Source of the DNA: DATLWN01 sp963764315
Lineage (GTDB): Bacteria > Pseudomonadota > Zetaproteobacteria > Mariprofundales > Mariprofundaceae
Reading direction: 5' to 3'
Assembly: GCA_963764315.1 (NCBI GenBank)
Contig: CAVXSB010000006.1
Span: forward strand, 62,001-126,000
DNA length: 64,000 bases
In this document: positions 45,797 through 53,838 of the stretch, one piece after another
Position numbering within the stretch: position 1 is the first letter of the stretch
Layout of the letters: each line of letters opens with the position of its first letter
Translations under genes and position numbers: made by a program
The notes under the pieces: model-generated
What the model was told of the DNA's origin: nothing
The model's database searches: none
Seen by the model: the letters and a program-made list of their open reading frames with translations, nothing else

Positions 45797-47737
45797 GTGT
45801 ACAAAACCATCATCAAATATACGGTCCGGGGGCTGTTTGCCCTGGGCTGGAGCCTGGTGGCCGTGCCGTCTCCGGCCCATGCCGGGGCTGGCAACCTTGG
45901 CACCATCGACGTCACGGCCGAGCGCCAGTCTTCGCCGACGGCGGCCTCACCGGTGCCGGTCACCGTTATCGACCGCAAGGCCATCGCTGCCAGCCATGCC
46001 AATAATATGGCCGAGCTGCTACAGGGACAGGCGGACATCGTCGTGCGCGATACCTCCGGCATCGGCGTCAAGCCGACGGTGGATCTGGGCGGCTTCGGTG
46101 AGTCGGCCGCGGCCAACAGCATCATCCTGGTCGACGGACGGCGGGTGAATTCCCCCGACCTTTCCGGTGTCGACTGGAACCAGATCCCGCTGAATCAGAT
46201 CGAGCGCATCGAAATCCTGCACGGCGGCGGCGCCAGCCTGTATGGCGCTGGTGCGGTCGGCGGCGTCATCAATATCATCACCCGCATCCCCGAGGCCGGC
46301 GGGCATGTGTCCGCCAAGATCGGTTCCTTCGGCAGCAAGGGCACGCAGGCCAGCCTGGGCATGGATAACGGCCGCACGCGGGTCGAGGCCCATGCCTCCA
46401 GCTTCGCCACTCAGGGCTATCGCGATAACGGCGGCTATAATCGCTTCGACGGCGGCCTTAGGGCGGAAAGCGATCTGTCGCCCAACCTGAATCTGCGCCT
46501 GAGTGGCAATTACCATCACGAGCGCATGGGCCTGCCCGGCGCCCTGACCGCGGCCCAGATGGCGGCGAACCGCACCCAGACCCTGCATCCGGATGATTAC
46601 GGCCGCACCAACGACGGTTATGCCGATGCGGGCATCGGCTGGCACCATGGGGGGTTCGGCCTGGATCTGGATGGGGGCTTTCGCCGCCGCCAGTACCATG
46701 GGGTCAGTCTGTACGGCACCACCACATACATCACCGATAACGTGATCGATACGCAGTCACTGCGCCCGAAGCTCAGCTACGAGACCGAGTGGGGGGCGGT
46801 ACGTGCCCGCTGGCTTGCCGGCGCCGACCTGCAGGTGAGCCGCGGCGACTTGTCGTCTTTCACGTTCAGGCAGGATCGGGAGGGTATCTACGGCCACGCC
46901 AGCATCGGGGATACGGGCGGTCGCTGGAACCTGTCCGGCGGTATCCGCAGTGCCCAGCTGCAGGCCAGCTTCATGCACGGCGCCACCACCAGTGCGTCCA
47001 ACAACCAGAAGCCGGCCTGGGACGTCGGCGCTTCGTACGCGCTGACCGAGCACCTGCGGGCACGCCTGAACCTGGAGCAGTCCGTGCGCTTTCCCCTGCT
47101 GGATGAGCGCTACAATTATACGACTCATACCGTCAATGTTTCGGTGAAGCCGCAAACAGGTCGCCATGTAGGGGCGAGCCTGCGCTATTCACGTGGCCCT
47201 GCCTGGGTGGAGGCCTCGTTCCGGCGCGCCGACCTGACGAATGAGATCTATTACGACCCCACCGCTTATGCCAATCAGAATTATACGGGAGGGACCCGGC
47301 ACGATGTCTGGATGGTGGCCGGACATTGGCGGGCATCCCGGCGGATGCAGTGGTCAGCGAGCTATACTTACGCCGCAGCCAAATTTCGCGACGGCACCTA
47401 TGCCGGTCATTGGATTCCGGCCGTACCGCAGCACCGCGCCGATCTCGGCTGGGGTGCCGACTGGACGAGCCGTCTCGGTACGACGCTGGATCTGCGCTAT
47501 ATCGGGAATTCGTACCTGATCAGCGATCAGGCCAATGCGCATGCCCAGTTGCCTGGCTATGCGCTGATCGGTGCCGTGATGCATTATCGCTGGCAGGGTG
47601 TGCAGATGTTTGCCCGCGCGGATAATCTGATGAACCGGAAATACAGCACGTACGGTGTCGTATCCTCGTCCGGCACGGGCAGCTATTACCCTGCCGCCGG
47701 CATTGCGGTGAGCGCCGGGGCCGATTATCACTTCTGA
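45797..47737 (+). CDS. btuB: TonB-dependent outer-membrane cobalamin receptor BtuB
   Basis: This is a 646-residue TonB-dependent receptor. A signal peptide (about 1-24) is followed by a TonB-box-like 'LGTIDVTAE', the plug domain ('NNMAELLQGQADIVV', 'GGFGESAAANSIILVDGRRVN', 'QIERIEILHGGGASLYGAGAVGGVINI' pattern) and a 22-strand barrel ending in Phe ('AGADYHF'). Control by the cobalamin riboswitch and the following btuF/C/D genes identify the substrate as vitamin B12. The start is GTG at 45797 with 'gaggag' 8 nt upstream; upstream ATGs would fall inside the riboswitch expression platform. Confidence 0.92.
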   Translation: MYKTIIKYTVRGLFALGWSLVAVPSPAHAGAGNLGTIDVTAERQSSPTAASPVPVTVIDRKAIAASHANNMAELLQGQADIVVRDTSGIGVKPTVDLGGFGESAAANSIILVDGRRVNSPDLSGVDWNQIPLNQIERIEILHGGGASLYGAGAVGGVINIITRIPEAGGHVSAKIGSFGSKGTQASLGMDNGRTRVEAHASSFATQGYRDNGGYNRFDGGLRAESDLSPNLNLRLSGNYHHERMGLPGALTAAQMAANRTQTLHPDDYGRTNDGYADAGIGWHHGGFGLDLDGGFRRRQYHGVSLYGTTTYITDNVIDTQSLRPKLSYETEWGAVRARWLAGADLQVSRGDLSSFTFRQDREGIYGHASIGDTGGRWNLSGGIRSAQLQASFMHGATTSASNNQKPAWDVGASYALTEHLRARLNLEQSVRFPLLDERYNYTTHTVNVSVKPQTGRHVGASLRYSRGPAWVEASFRRADLTNEIYYDPTAYANQNYTGGTRHDVWMVAGHWRASRRMQWSASYTYAAAKFRDGTYAGHWIPAVPQHRADLGWGADWTSRLGTTLDLRYIGNSYLISDQANAHAQLPGYALIGAVMHYRWQGVQMFARADNLMNRKYSTYGVVSSSGTGSYYPAAGIAVSAGADYHF

Positions 47738-47747
47738 TGCCAGACCC

Positions 47748-48404
47748 TTGGCCCGCCGCTGGGCAGCGTGGACGACGGGCAGTCTCGTCGTCCACGCTGC
47801 CGTGCTGGCCCTCATTTTCCTTTCCTTATCATCCGAGCCGGTCTCGCACGCCGGGCAGGCGGTGATGCCGGTTCGGCTGGTGTCTGCTTCCCCTCATCAT
47901 GCGCATTCGCAGGTATCGGCACGCGCGCAGCCAGCCGCAAGGCCGGCCAGGGTGCGGGCGACAGCCAGGCCGCGCCGGGAGCACAGAGGCCCAATTCCCG
48001 TCCCGACGCCCAAGATGGTCCGGGCCAAACCGCAGTCGGCGCCGGTGCATGTTCAGAAGCAGGTGGCCAAGGCCAAGGCAGTGAGCACGCCGCCGCTGGC
48101 CGTGCGCACCGCGGTACCACAACCCTCCGATATGGCCCAGGCCTCCGCGCATGAACTCGATCTGGTGCGCCGGCATCTGGAGCGCTTCAAGTTCTATCCC
48201 GAGGATGCCCGCCGTCGTGGCATTGGTGGCGATGTCGATGTCGGTTTCCGGCTCACCCACGGCGGGCATGTGGCGCAGGTGAGAATCGCCTCCTCCTCCG
48301 GCTATGCCCTGCTCGATCATGCGGCCGAGGCCATCGTGGCGCGGGCGGTACCCTTCCCGGTGGATACCGGCCATTACCGCGTGCGCCTGCGTTTCTGGCC
48401 CTAG
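47748..48404 (+). CDS. tonB: TonB-family energy-transducing protein
   Basis: This is a 218-residue protein with an N-terminal membrane anchor (about 11-29), a long Pro/Ala/Arg/Lys-rich periplasm-spanning linker (about 35-130) and a C-terminal TonB domain: 'ERFKFYPEDARRRGIGGDVDVGFRL' (abridged), 'GHVAQVRIASSSGYALLDHAA'. It couples the proton-motive force to receptors, most likely BtuB. The start is probably TTG at 47748, 11 nt after btuB; no in-frame ATG precedes the anchor. exbB and exbD are not in the window. Confidence 0.82.
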   Translation: MARRWAAWTTGSLVVHAAVLALIFLSLSSEPVSHAGQAVMPVRLVSASPHHAHSQVSARAQPAARPARVRATARPRREHRGPIPVPTPKMVRAKPQSAPVHVQKQVAKAKAVSTPPLAVRTAVPQPSDMAQASAHELDLVRRHLERFKFYPEDARRRGIGGDVDVGFRLTHGGHVAQVRIASSSGYALLDHAAEAIVARAVPFPVDTGHYRVRLRFWP

Positions 48405-48407
48405 CAA

Positions 48408-49223
48408 ATGCGCCTGCTTCTGGTGTTGTTGTGCCTGCTGGCATGGGTGCCCGGTGCCTGGGCCGATGCGCGCATCCTTGCCCTGACCCCGGCCGCCTGC
48501 GAGATGCTGTTCGCCATCGGTGCCGGCCCGGATGTGGTGGGTGTCTCGGCGTATAGCGATGATCCGCATGCGGCCCGCAAACTGCCGCGCATCGCCGATG
48601 ACCAGCGCCTGTATGTGGAGCCGGCGTTGCGTTTGAAGCCGACGCTGGCCGTAGCCGGCCAGGCGGATCTCGCAGGCCTCCCGGCCCTGCGCAGGGCCGG
48701 CGTGCGCGTGATGCTGGTGCATCCCGCATCGGTGGCGGCGGTGCTGGCGGATATGCAGGCACTCGGCCGGGCCAGCGGCCATACCGCCGGGGCCGCGCGG
48801 GTGGTCGGGGATCTCCGCCGTCGCCTCTCGCGGCTTGCCGCCAGGGCCCCCAGGCCGCCGTTGTCGGTGTTCTACGAGATATGGCCCGAGCCGCTGCTGA
48901 CCGAGGGCGGCCCCAGCTTCATTACCGATGCCCTGGCGCGCATCGGTGCGCGCAACGTGTTCGGGGAAATGCCGATGGAAACCCTGCGCACCAGCGTGGA
49001 GGCGGTGATTCGGGCCCGGCCGCGGGCCATCATCGTGCCTGCACCGACGACCAAACGCCTGGCAGCCCGGCGTGCCTTCTGGCACCGCTGGCTGCCGGGG
49101 GTGCCGGTGCTGGCCGCCGATCCCGATCTGTTGCAACGGCCCGGGCCCCGGCTGATCGACGGCATGGCCAGGCTGCAGCAGCGCCTGCTGGCCGTATCCG
49201 GACATGGGCATGCGCATCGCTAG
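48408..49223 (+). CDS. btuF: Periplasmic cobalamin-binding protein BtuF
   Basis: This is a 271-residue protein with a signal peptide (about 1-19, 'AWA-DA') and a class III (Fe/B12-type) binding fold: 'ARILALTPAACEMLFAIGAG', 'VVGVSAYSDDP', 'PTLAVAGQADLAGLPALR', 'SVFYEIWPEPLLTEGGPSFI'. It delivers B12 to BtuCD. It starts 3 nt after tonB and overlaps btuC by 20 nt. The C-terminal His-rich 'GHGHAHR' is a minor oddity. Confidence 0.9.
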   Translation: MRLLLVLLCLLAWVPGAWADARILALTPAACEMLFAIGAGPDVVGVSAYSDDPHAARKLPRIADDQRLYVEPALRLKPTLAVAGQADLAGLPALRRAGVRVMLVHPASVAAVLADMQALGRASGHTAGAARVVGDLRRRLSRLAARAPRPPLSVFYEIWPEPLLTEGGPSFITDALARIGARNVFGEMPMETLRTSVEAVIRARPRAIIVPAPTTKRLAARRAFWHRWLPGVPVLAADPDLLQRPGPRLIDGMARLQQRLLAVSGHGHAHR

Positions 49224-50157
49224 GCCGGGCCTCATGCTGGCGGTGCTGCTGGTCGCCACGGCGGTCGTGCTGATCATTGCCGCCAGCATTGGGCCTGGCT
49301 GGATCGATCCCTTTCACCCGATTGGGGCCATGAATGCCACCATCTACTGGCAGCTGCGCCTGCCGCGCGTGCTTACCGGCTTTGCCGTCGGTGGCCTGCT
49401 GGCGGTGGCCGGGGCCTGGTTCCAGGTTGTGCTTCAGAACCCGTTGGCCGAGCCCTATGTGCTGGGTGTGGCCGGCAGTGCCGCCGTCGGTGCCGTGGCG
49501 GCGGTTTCGCTGTTCCCGGATGCCGCCTGGGCCATGTCCGCCGGCGCCTTCGCCGGGGCCGTCCTCGGCATCGGTCTCGTCAGCCTGTTCGTCTCCCTGG
49601 GCCCGGCGCGCCTGCTGCTGGCCGGCGTGGTGCTGGCAGCCTTCTGGGCGGCCGTGCTGGCCCTGTTGCTGACGCTGTTGCCCCCTCGGGCGCTCGGGCG
49701 GGCCTTCGGATGGATGTTGGGGGACCTGACCGCTTCCCCGCTGCCTGCGGGCCTGCTGCTGGCAGCCCTGGCGGTGTCGGTGCTGGCCGGGGCGGTGCTC
49801 TCCGCCATGATGGATCGGCTGCTGCTGGGCGAGCGCCAGGCCAGGGCGCTGGGGGTACCGGTGCAGCGCCTGCACCTGGGGCTGCTGTTGGGGGCCTCGG
49901 CGATGACGGCGGTGGCGGTGGCGGCAGCCGGTACCATCGGCTTCATCGGCCTGGTGGTGCCGCACCTGGTGCGCATGCTTTTCGGCCCGCTGCACCGCAG
50001 CTTGTTGCCGGCCTCGGCTCTCGTTGGCGGTGCCCTCCTGGTGGTGGCCGACACCGCGGCGCGCACCGTGGTAGCCCCGGCGGAGCTGCCGGTGGGTGTG
50101 TTGACGGCGATGCTCGGGGTACCGGTCTTCCTGTTCCTGCTGGTGCGCCGCCGGTGA
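49204..50157 (+). CDS. btuC: Cobalamin ABC transporter permease BtuC
   Basis: This is a 317-residue FecCD-family permease with about ten helices: 'WQLRLPRVLTGFAVGGLLAVAG', 'QNPLAEPYVLGVAGSAAVGA', the cytoplasmic 'ERQARALGVPVQRL' and 'AAGTIGFIGLVVPHLVRMLFG', the segment that contacts the ATPase. It works with BtuD and BtuF. ATG at 49204 or 49210. The stop overlaps the btuD start (GTGA). Confidence 0.92.
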   Translation: MGMRIARPGLMLAVLLVATAVVLIIAASIGPGWIDPFHPIGAMNATIYWQLRLPRVLTGFAVGGLLAVAGAWFQVVLQNPLAEPYVLGVAGSAAVGAVAAVSLFPDAAWAMSAGAFAGAVLGIGLVSLFVSLGPARLLLAGVVLAAFWAAVLALLLTLLPPRALGRAFGWMLGDLTASPLPAGLLLAALAVSVLAGAVLSAMMDRLLLGERQARALGVPVQRLHLGLLLGASAMTAVAVAAAGTIGFIGLVVPHLVRMLFGPLHRSLLPASALVGGALLVVADTAARTVVAPAELPVGVLTAMLGVPVFLFLLVRRR

Positions 50158-50891
50158 GCGCCTTGCGCATCGAGGGCCTGGTCGTGGCGCGTGGCGGCAG
50201 GCAGCTGGTCGAGGCCCTGGATTGCGAGGCCGCTCCCGGTTCGGTGACGGTGATTCTCGGGCCGAACGGCGCCGGCAAGTCCACGCTGCTGCAGATGCTG
50301 GCGGGGGTGCTGCCTGGGACCGGAGGCGCAGCCAATTGGCAGGATCGTCTGCTGGATGCATACCCGCGCGCGGAACTGGCGGATGTGTTTTCCTGGCAGG
50401 GATCGGCCGAATACGCCGATTTCGGGCTGCGCGTGGAGGAGCGGTTGCGCCTTTCCGCCGGATATTGGGCGGGGCAGCGGGCCGAGGTGATACTGGCACA
50501 GCTGGATGTGTCGGGCTTGATGGCGCGGCCACTGGCCGAGCTGTCCAGTGGCGAGCGCCAGCGCGTCGAGGTGGCGGCGGCGATGCTGCGTGATACCCCG
50601 GTATTGCTGCTGGACGAGCCGACGGCGCATCTCGATCTGAAACACCAGGATGCCTGCCTGCGCCTGATGCGCCATCAGGCCGGACAGGGCCGTATCGTGC
50701 TGGCGGTGCTGCACGACGTGGCCCAGGCGGCGGCGGTGGCCGATCAACTGGTGCTGTTGTACGGTGATGGCAGAAGTGAGGCCGGCCCCGCCGCGGAGAT
50801 GCTGGCGCCCGCGCGGCTGGCGGCGCTGTACGGCATGCCGATGCGGGCGGTCGACGGCGGGGTGGTTCCCGATTTTGGGAGGATGGCATGA
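50154..50891 (+). CDS. btuD: Cobalamin ABC transporter ATPase BtuD
   Basis: This is a 245-residue ABC ATPase with intact Walker A 'GPNGAGKST' (Lys42), signature 'LSSGERQRVEVA', Walker B 'VLLLDEPTAHLDL' and switch His ('VLHDVAQAA'). It powers BtuC. The start is GTG at 50154, overlapping the btuC stop; the stop overlaps the cobO start (ATGA). It contrasts with the motif-less ATPase homologue at 40654. Confidence 0.93.
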   Translation: MSALRIEGLVVARGGRQLVEALDCEAAPGSVTVILGPNGAGKSTLLQMLAGVLPGTGGAANWQDRLLDAYPRAELADVFSWQGSAEYADFGLRVEERLRLSAGYWAGQRAEVILAQLDVSGLMARPLAELSSGERQRVEVAAAMLRDTPVLLLDEPTAHLDLKHQDACLRLMRHQAGQGRIVLAVLHDVAQAAAVADQLVLLYGDGRSEAGPAAEMLAPARLAALYGMPMRAVDGGVVPDFGRMA

Positions 50892-51424
50892 AGCGACGCG
50901 ACAAACGGCAGGGCTTGATCCTCGTCAACACTGGGGAGGGCAAGGGCAAGTCCTCCAGTGCCTTCGGCATGGTGTTCCGGGCCGCGGCCTGGGGCATGCG
51001 GGTGTGCGTGATCCAGTTCATCAAGGGCCAGTGGAAGACCGGCGAGCAGAAGGCCGCCGAGCGTTTCGACACCATCGAATGGCATGCGCTGGGCGATGGC
51101 TTCACCTGGGATACCGAGAATCCGGAACAGGATCGGCAGACGACGCGCGAGATCTGGGAGCTGTGCAAGGCCAAGGTGCGCTCGGAGGACTACGATCTCG
51201 TGGTCTGGGATGAGATCAACTACTGCTGCGGTTACGGCTGGCTGCAGGGCGAGGAAGTCGCCGCCTTCCTCAGCGAGGAACGGCCGAAATGGATGCATGT
51301 GATTCTCACCGGGCGCGATGCCGCCCCCGAGGTGATCGCCGTGGCGCATACGGTGACCGAGATGCGCAAGATCAAGCATGCCTTCGACCAGGGCATGCCG
51401 GCAGCGCAGGGCATCGAGTTCTAG
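50888..51424 (+). CDS. cobO: Cob(I)yrinic acid a,c-diamide adenosyltransferase CobO (BtuR/CobA-type)
   Basis: This is a 178-residue enzyme that adenosylates reduced corrinoids to make coenzyme B12. P-loop 'VNTGEGKGKSSSAFG', 'VCVIQFIKGQWKTGE', 'DLVVWDEINYC' and 'HVILTGRDAAPEV' are family motifs, and the C-terminal 'KIKHAFDQGMPAAQGIEF' is diagnostic. It acts on imported cobalamin or on de novo intermediates. ATGA overlap with btuD. Confidence 0.94.
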   Translation: MKRRDKRQGLILVNTGEGKGKSSSAFGMVFRAAAWGMRVCVIQFIKGQWKTGEQKAAERFDTIEWHALGDGFTWDTENPEQDRQTTREIWELCKAKVRSEDYDLVVWDEINYCCGYGWLQGEEVAAFLSEERPKWMHVILTGRDAAPEVIAVAHTVTEMRKIKHAFDQGMPAAQGIEF

Positions 51425-51443
51425 ATATGAGCATCCGGCCTGC

Positions 51444-51557
51444 GCCATCCTGGCTTCGGCCTTCGAACGCTTCGCAGAAGCGCGGTTCTGCTTCGCGCAC
51501 GGCGAGGCTGCGCCTGCCCGCCGCACATCCTGTACGGAAAGGGCTGCAGTACTGCAG
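51444..51557 (-). repeat. Hairpin cluster (locus C) in the cobO-cbiX spacer
   Basis: The 142-bp spacer holds several inverted repeats: 51444-51454 (gcca/tggc), 51474-51491 (gcagaa/ttctgc around 'gcgcgg'), 51521-51537 and the perfect palindrome 51544-51557 (ctgcagtactgcag). Read on the minus strand, 51537-51521 is CCGTAC-AGGAT-GTGCGG, nearly the same as a hairpin of locus B, and 51491-51474 shares the 'aaccgcgctt' core of locus A. The element is thus inserted in opposite orientation to the operon. The cbiX ribosome site (agga) lies at its edge. Confidence 0.7.
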
Positions 51558-51566
51558 GATATGCGC

Positions 51567-52193
51567 ATGAATATTCTGCTGGCGCATGGTTCGCCGGACC
51601 CGAGGCATCGTACCCAGGCCGAGGCGCTGGCCGCGCGCGTGTCGGAGGAACTGGGCGATGCGGTGCAGGCGGCCTTTCTCGACGATGCGGACATCCCTCG
51701 TGCTGCCCGGGTGCTACCGCTGTTTCTCGGCGAGGGCAGGCATGCCATGGACGATGCCGCGCACTTCGCCGACCGCTTCGATGCCAGCCTGCTGCCGCCG
51801 CTGGCATCGGTGTCCGGACGGCTGGCCGATCTGGGGGTGTCCATGGCCGAGTCGCTTTCGGCGCCGCGCGAGCCGGTGATCTTCGCTTATTACCGCTTCC
51901 GGCACTTCGAACGACTGGTCGCCGGGGTGTACGCGCGGCGCAAGCGCCTGCCCAAGATGAGCATGGCGGCGTTGCATGGGTCGCCAGATTGCACGGATGT
52001 GTTGCACTTCTGGATGGGGCAGGGCGTGAAGCGGGTGGCGGTGCAGCCAATGCTGCTGTTCGCCGGCCGTTCGCTGCAGGGTCTCGTCGATGCGGCTGGG
52101 GCCGAGGAACTGCCGGTGACACTGGGCCGGCCGCTGGCCGAACATGCCGGGATGCCGGCCCTTGTCGCCGACTGCCTGCGGGGGGCGGCCTGA
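51567..52193 (+). CDS. cbiX: CbiX/SirB-type sirohydrochlorin chelatase
   Basis: This is a 208-residue chelatase-like protein with the N-terminal 'NILLAHGSPDPRHR' (catalytic His in LLAHGS), 'LPLFLGEGRHAMDD' and 'VKRVAVQPMLLFAGRSLQGL'. CbiX inserts cobalt (SirB: iron) into sirohydrochlorin. Context with cobA and a B12 riboswitch favours cobalt. The ATG at 51567 is preferred to 51561 because the 'agga' ribosome site is correctly spaced only for it. The stop overlaps the cobA start. Confidence 0.82.
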   Translation: MNILLAHGSPDPRHRTQAEALAARVSEELGDAVQAAFLDDADIPRAARVLPLFLGEGRHAMDDAAHFADRFDASLLPPLASVSGRLADLGVSMAESLSAPREPVIFAYYRFRHFERLVAGVYARRKRLPKMSMAALHGSPDCTDVLHFWMGQGVKRVAVQPMLLFAGRSLQGLVDAAGAEELPVTLGRPLAEHAGMPALVADCLRGAA

Positions 52194-52960
52194 TGTTTTC
52201 CACACCGCTGACGCCCGGTGAGGTGGCATTGGTCGGGGCCGGCCCCGGCGCGCCGGAGCTTTTGACACTGGCGGCCGCGCGCCTGATCGCCGACTGCGAC
52301 GTCATCGTCCATGATGCGCTCGTTTCGCCGGCGGTCTTGGCCATGGCCGGTGCCGGGGTACGGCTGATTCCTGCCGGCAAGCGGGGCGGGCGCCCCTCGG
52401 CCGAGCAGCAGGACATCAGTAACACTCTGATCCGCCTGGCGCGGCAGGGCCTGCGCGTGGTGCGCCTGAAGGGGGGGGATCCCTTTGTGTTCGGGCGCGG
52501 CGGCGAGGAGATGCGGGCGCTGGCGGCGGTCGGTATCCGCTGCCGGGTGGTGCCCGGTGTCACCGCCGGCGTGGCGGCACCGGCCATGGCAGGCATTCCG
52601 GTGACCGACCGCACCGTCAACAGCTCGCTCGCCTTCCTGACCGGGCACGAGATCGGCGAGGATAGCCGCATCGATTGGGCGGCGCTGGTGGCCGCCTTTC
52701 CGGTCCTCGTGTTCTACATGGGCGCGCGCTCTCTGCCGCGCATCGCCGAAAGATTGATCGGGGCGGGATTGCCCGACGAAACCCCCGTCGGCGCCATCGG
52801 CTCGGCGACGCTGCCGGATGAAAGCATTGCCACGGGCACGCTGCGGGACGCCGCGCGAGGCGTCCTGCCGGTGCGTTCGCCGGCGATCATCGTCATCGGA
52901 GAGGTCGTGGCCTCCCGCGTCGACTGGCGGTCAATGGTCGGCGGTGGTCTCCAGGGCTGA
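52193..52960 (+). CDS. cobA: Uroporphyrinogen-III C-methyltransferase
   Basis: This is a 255-residue SUMT-class methyltransferase that turns uroporphyrinogen III into precorrin-2, the branch point to sirohaem and cobalamin. It shows 'VALVGAGPGAPELLTLAA', 'DVIVHDALVSP', 'VVRLKGGDPFVFGRGGEE', 'VVPGVTAGVAAPAMAGIPVTDR' (short motif 'VVPGVTAGVAAPAMAGIP') and 'VFYMGARSL'. It is a stand-alone enzyme without CysG dehydrogenase/chelatase fusion, so CbiX upstream may provide the chelation. The start overlaps the cbiX stop, and the 3' end overlaps the convergent HDOD gene by 30 nt. Confidence 0.92.
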   Translation: MFSTPLTPGEVALVGAGPGAPELLTLAAARLIADCDVIVHDALVSPAVLAMAGAGVRLIPAGKRGGRPSAEQQDISNTLIRLARQGLRVVRLKGGDPFVFGRGGEEMRALAAVGIRCRVVPGVTAGVAAPAMAGIPVTDRTVNSSLAFLTGHEIGEDSRIDWAALVAAFPVLVFYMGARSLPRIAERLIGAGLPDETPVGAIGSATLPDESIATGTLRDAARGVLPVRSPAIIVIGEVVASRVDWRSMVGGGLQG

Positions 52961-53758
52961 GATGAAATCGTTGACCAGCTCCGGGGTCAGGATACCGGGC
53001 ATGGCCTCATGCAGCAGCGGCGGGATGCCCTCGATGTGTGCACCGTTCGGGATATGCTCGTTGCTGAGTTGGCAGGCGGTGCGGACGATGCGGGCCAGCA
53101 TGTCCGTGCTGTCGGCCTGGTGATGCTCGGCGACGGCCAGGATCAGCTTGGGCGGGAAATGCCATAGCGTCAGCGTGTGTCTGCCGGCTTCCGCATGGTC
53201 CAGGCCGTAGTGTTCGCGCTCGGCGGCTACCAGTTCCTCGCCATGCAGGTGAACCAGCGGCGATTCGAAATAGGCCAGATCTATGCGCAGGCCCATCATG
53301 GCGCGCCCGATATCGTGCAATAGTCCCGCCATGAAGGCCTCCCGGCCGTCCTCGTAGCCGACGCGCTGCGCAAGCTTCTCGGCGATGATGGCGGTGCTGA
53401 AGGCATGGATCCAGAAGGCGCGCACATGGGGCATGCCCATCGGCAGGGCGAAGCCGAACATCAGCGACATGGTCAGGGCGATATGGCCGACCTCCCGGCT
53501 GCCAAGGCGGGAGACGGCCAGGCGCAGGGTCGAGGTCGGTTTCCCGGAAGGGTTGTAGGCGGTGGAGTTGGCGACCTTCAGGATCATGGCGCAGGTGGCC
53601 TGGTCGGTATGGATGACCTCCGTCAGGTCATCGATGCCGGAGTTGGGATCGTCGATGATGCGCTGGATGCGGACGAAGCGGTCCGGCAGCGTCGGAATGT
53701 CGTTACTGAGCCCGATCAGCTCCAGCGTTGATTCGCGGTCGAAGTCCGAGATGGCCAT
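52931..53758 (-). CDS. HDOD-domain signalling protein
   Basis: This is a 275-residue protein with one HDOD domain: 'LSNDIPTLPDRFVRIQRIID', 'DDLTEVIHTDQATCAMILKVANS', 'STLRLAVSRLGSREVG', and an HD-like 'AGLLHDIGRAMMG' plus 'LDHAEAGRHTLTLWHFPP'. HDOD proteins act in signalling, often with cyclic di-GMP or two-component systems, and usually lack phosphodiesterase activity. No output domain is fused. The start at 53758 is chosen because the domain begins there; an upstream in-frame ATG adds only a low-complexity 27 residues. Confidence 0.85.
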   Translation of the reverse strand: MAISDFDRESTLELIGLSNDIPTLPDRFVRIQRIIDDPNSGIDDLTEVIHTDQATCAMILKVANSTAYNPSGKPTSTLRLAVSRLGSREVGHIALTMSLMFGFALPMGMPHVRAFWIHAFSTAIIAEKLAQRVGYEDGREAFMAGLLHDIGRAMMGLRIDLAYFESPLVHLHGEELVAAEREHYGLDHAEAGRHTLTLWHFPPKLILAVAEHHQADSTDMLARIVRTACQLSNEHIPNGAHIEGIPPLLHEAMPGILTPELVNDFISALETTADH

Positions 53759-53838
53759 GGGCAAAGTATACGCAAGAAAGAGGCCATGCATATCACGGGC
53801 CGGTATCTTGCCCTGGGGCGGATGCGTATGCTTGCCCA

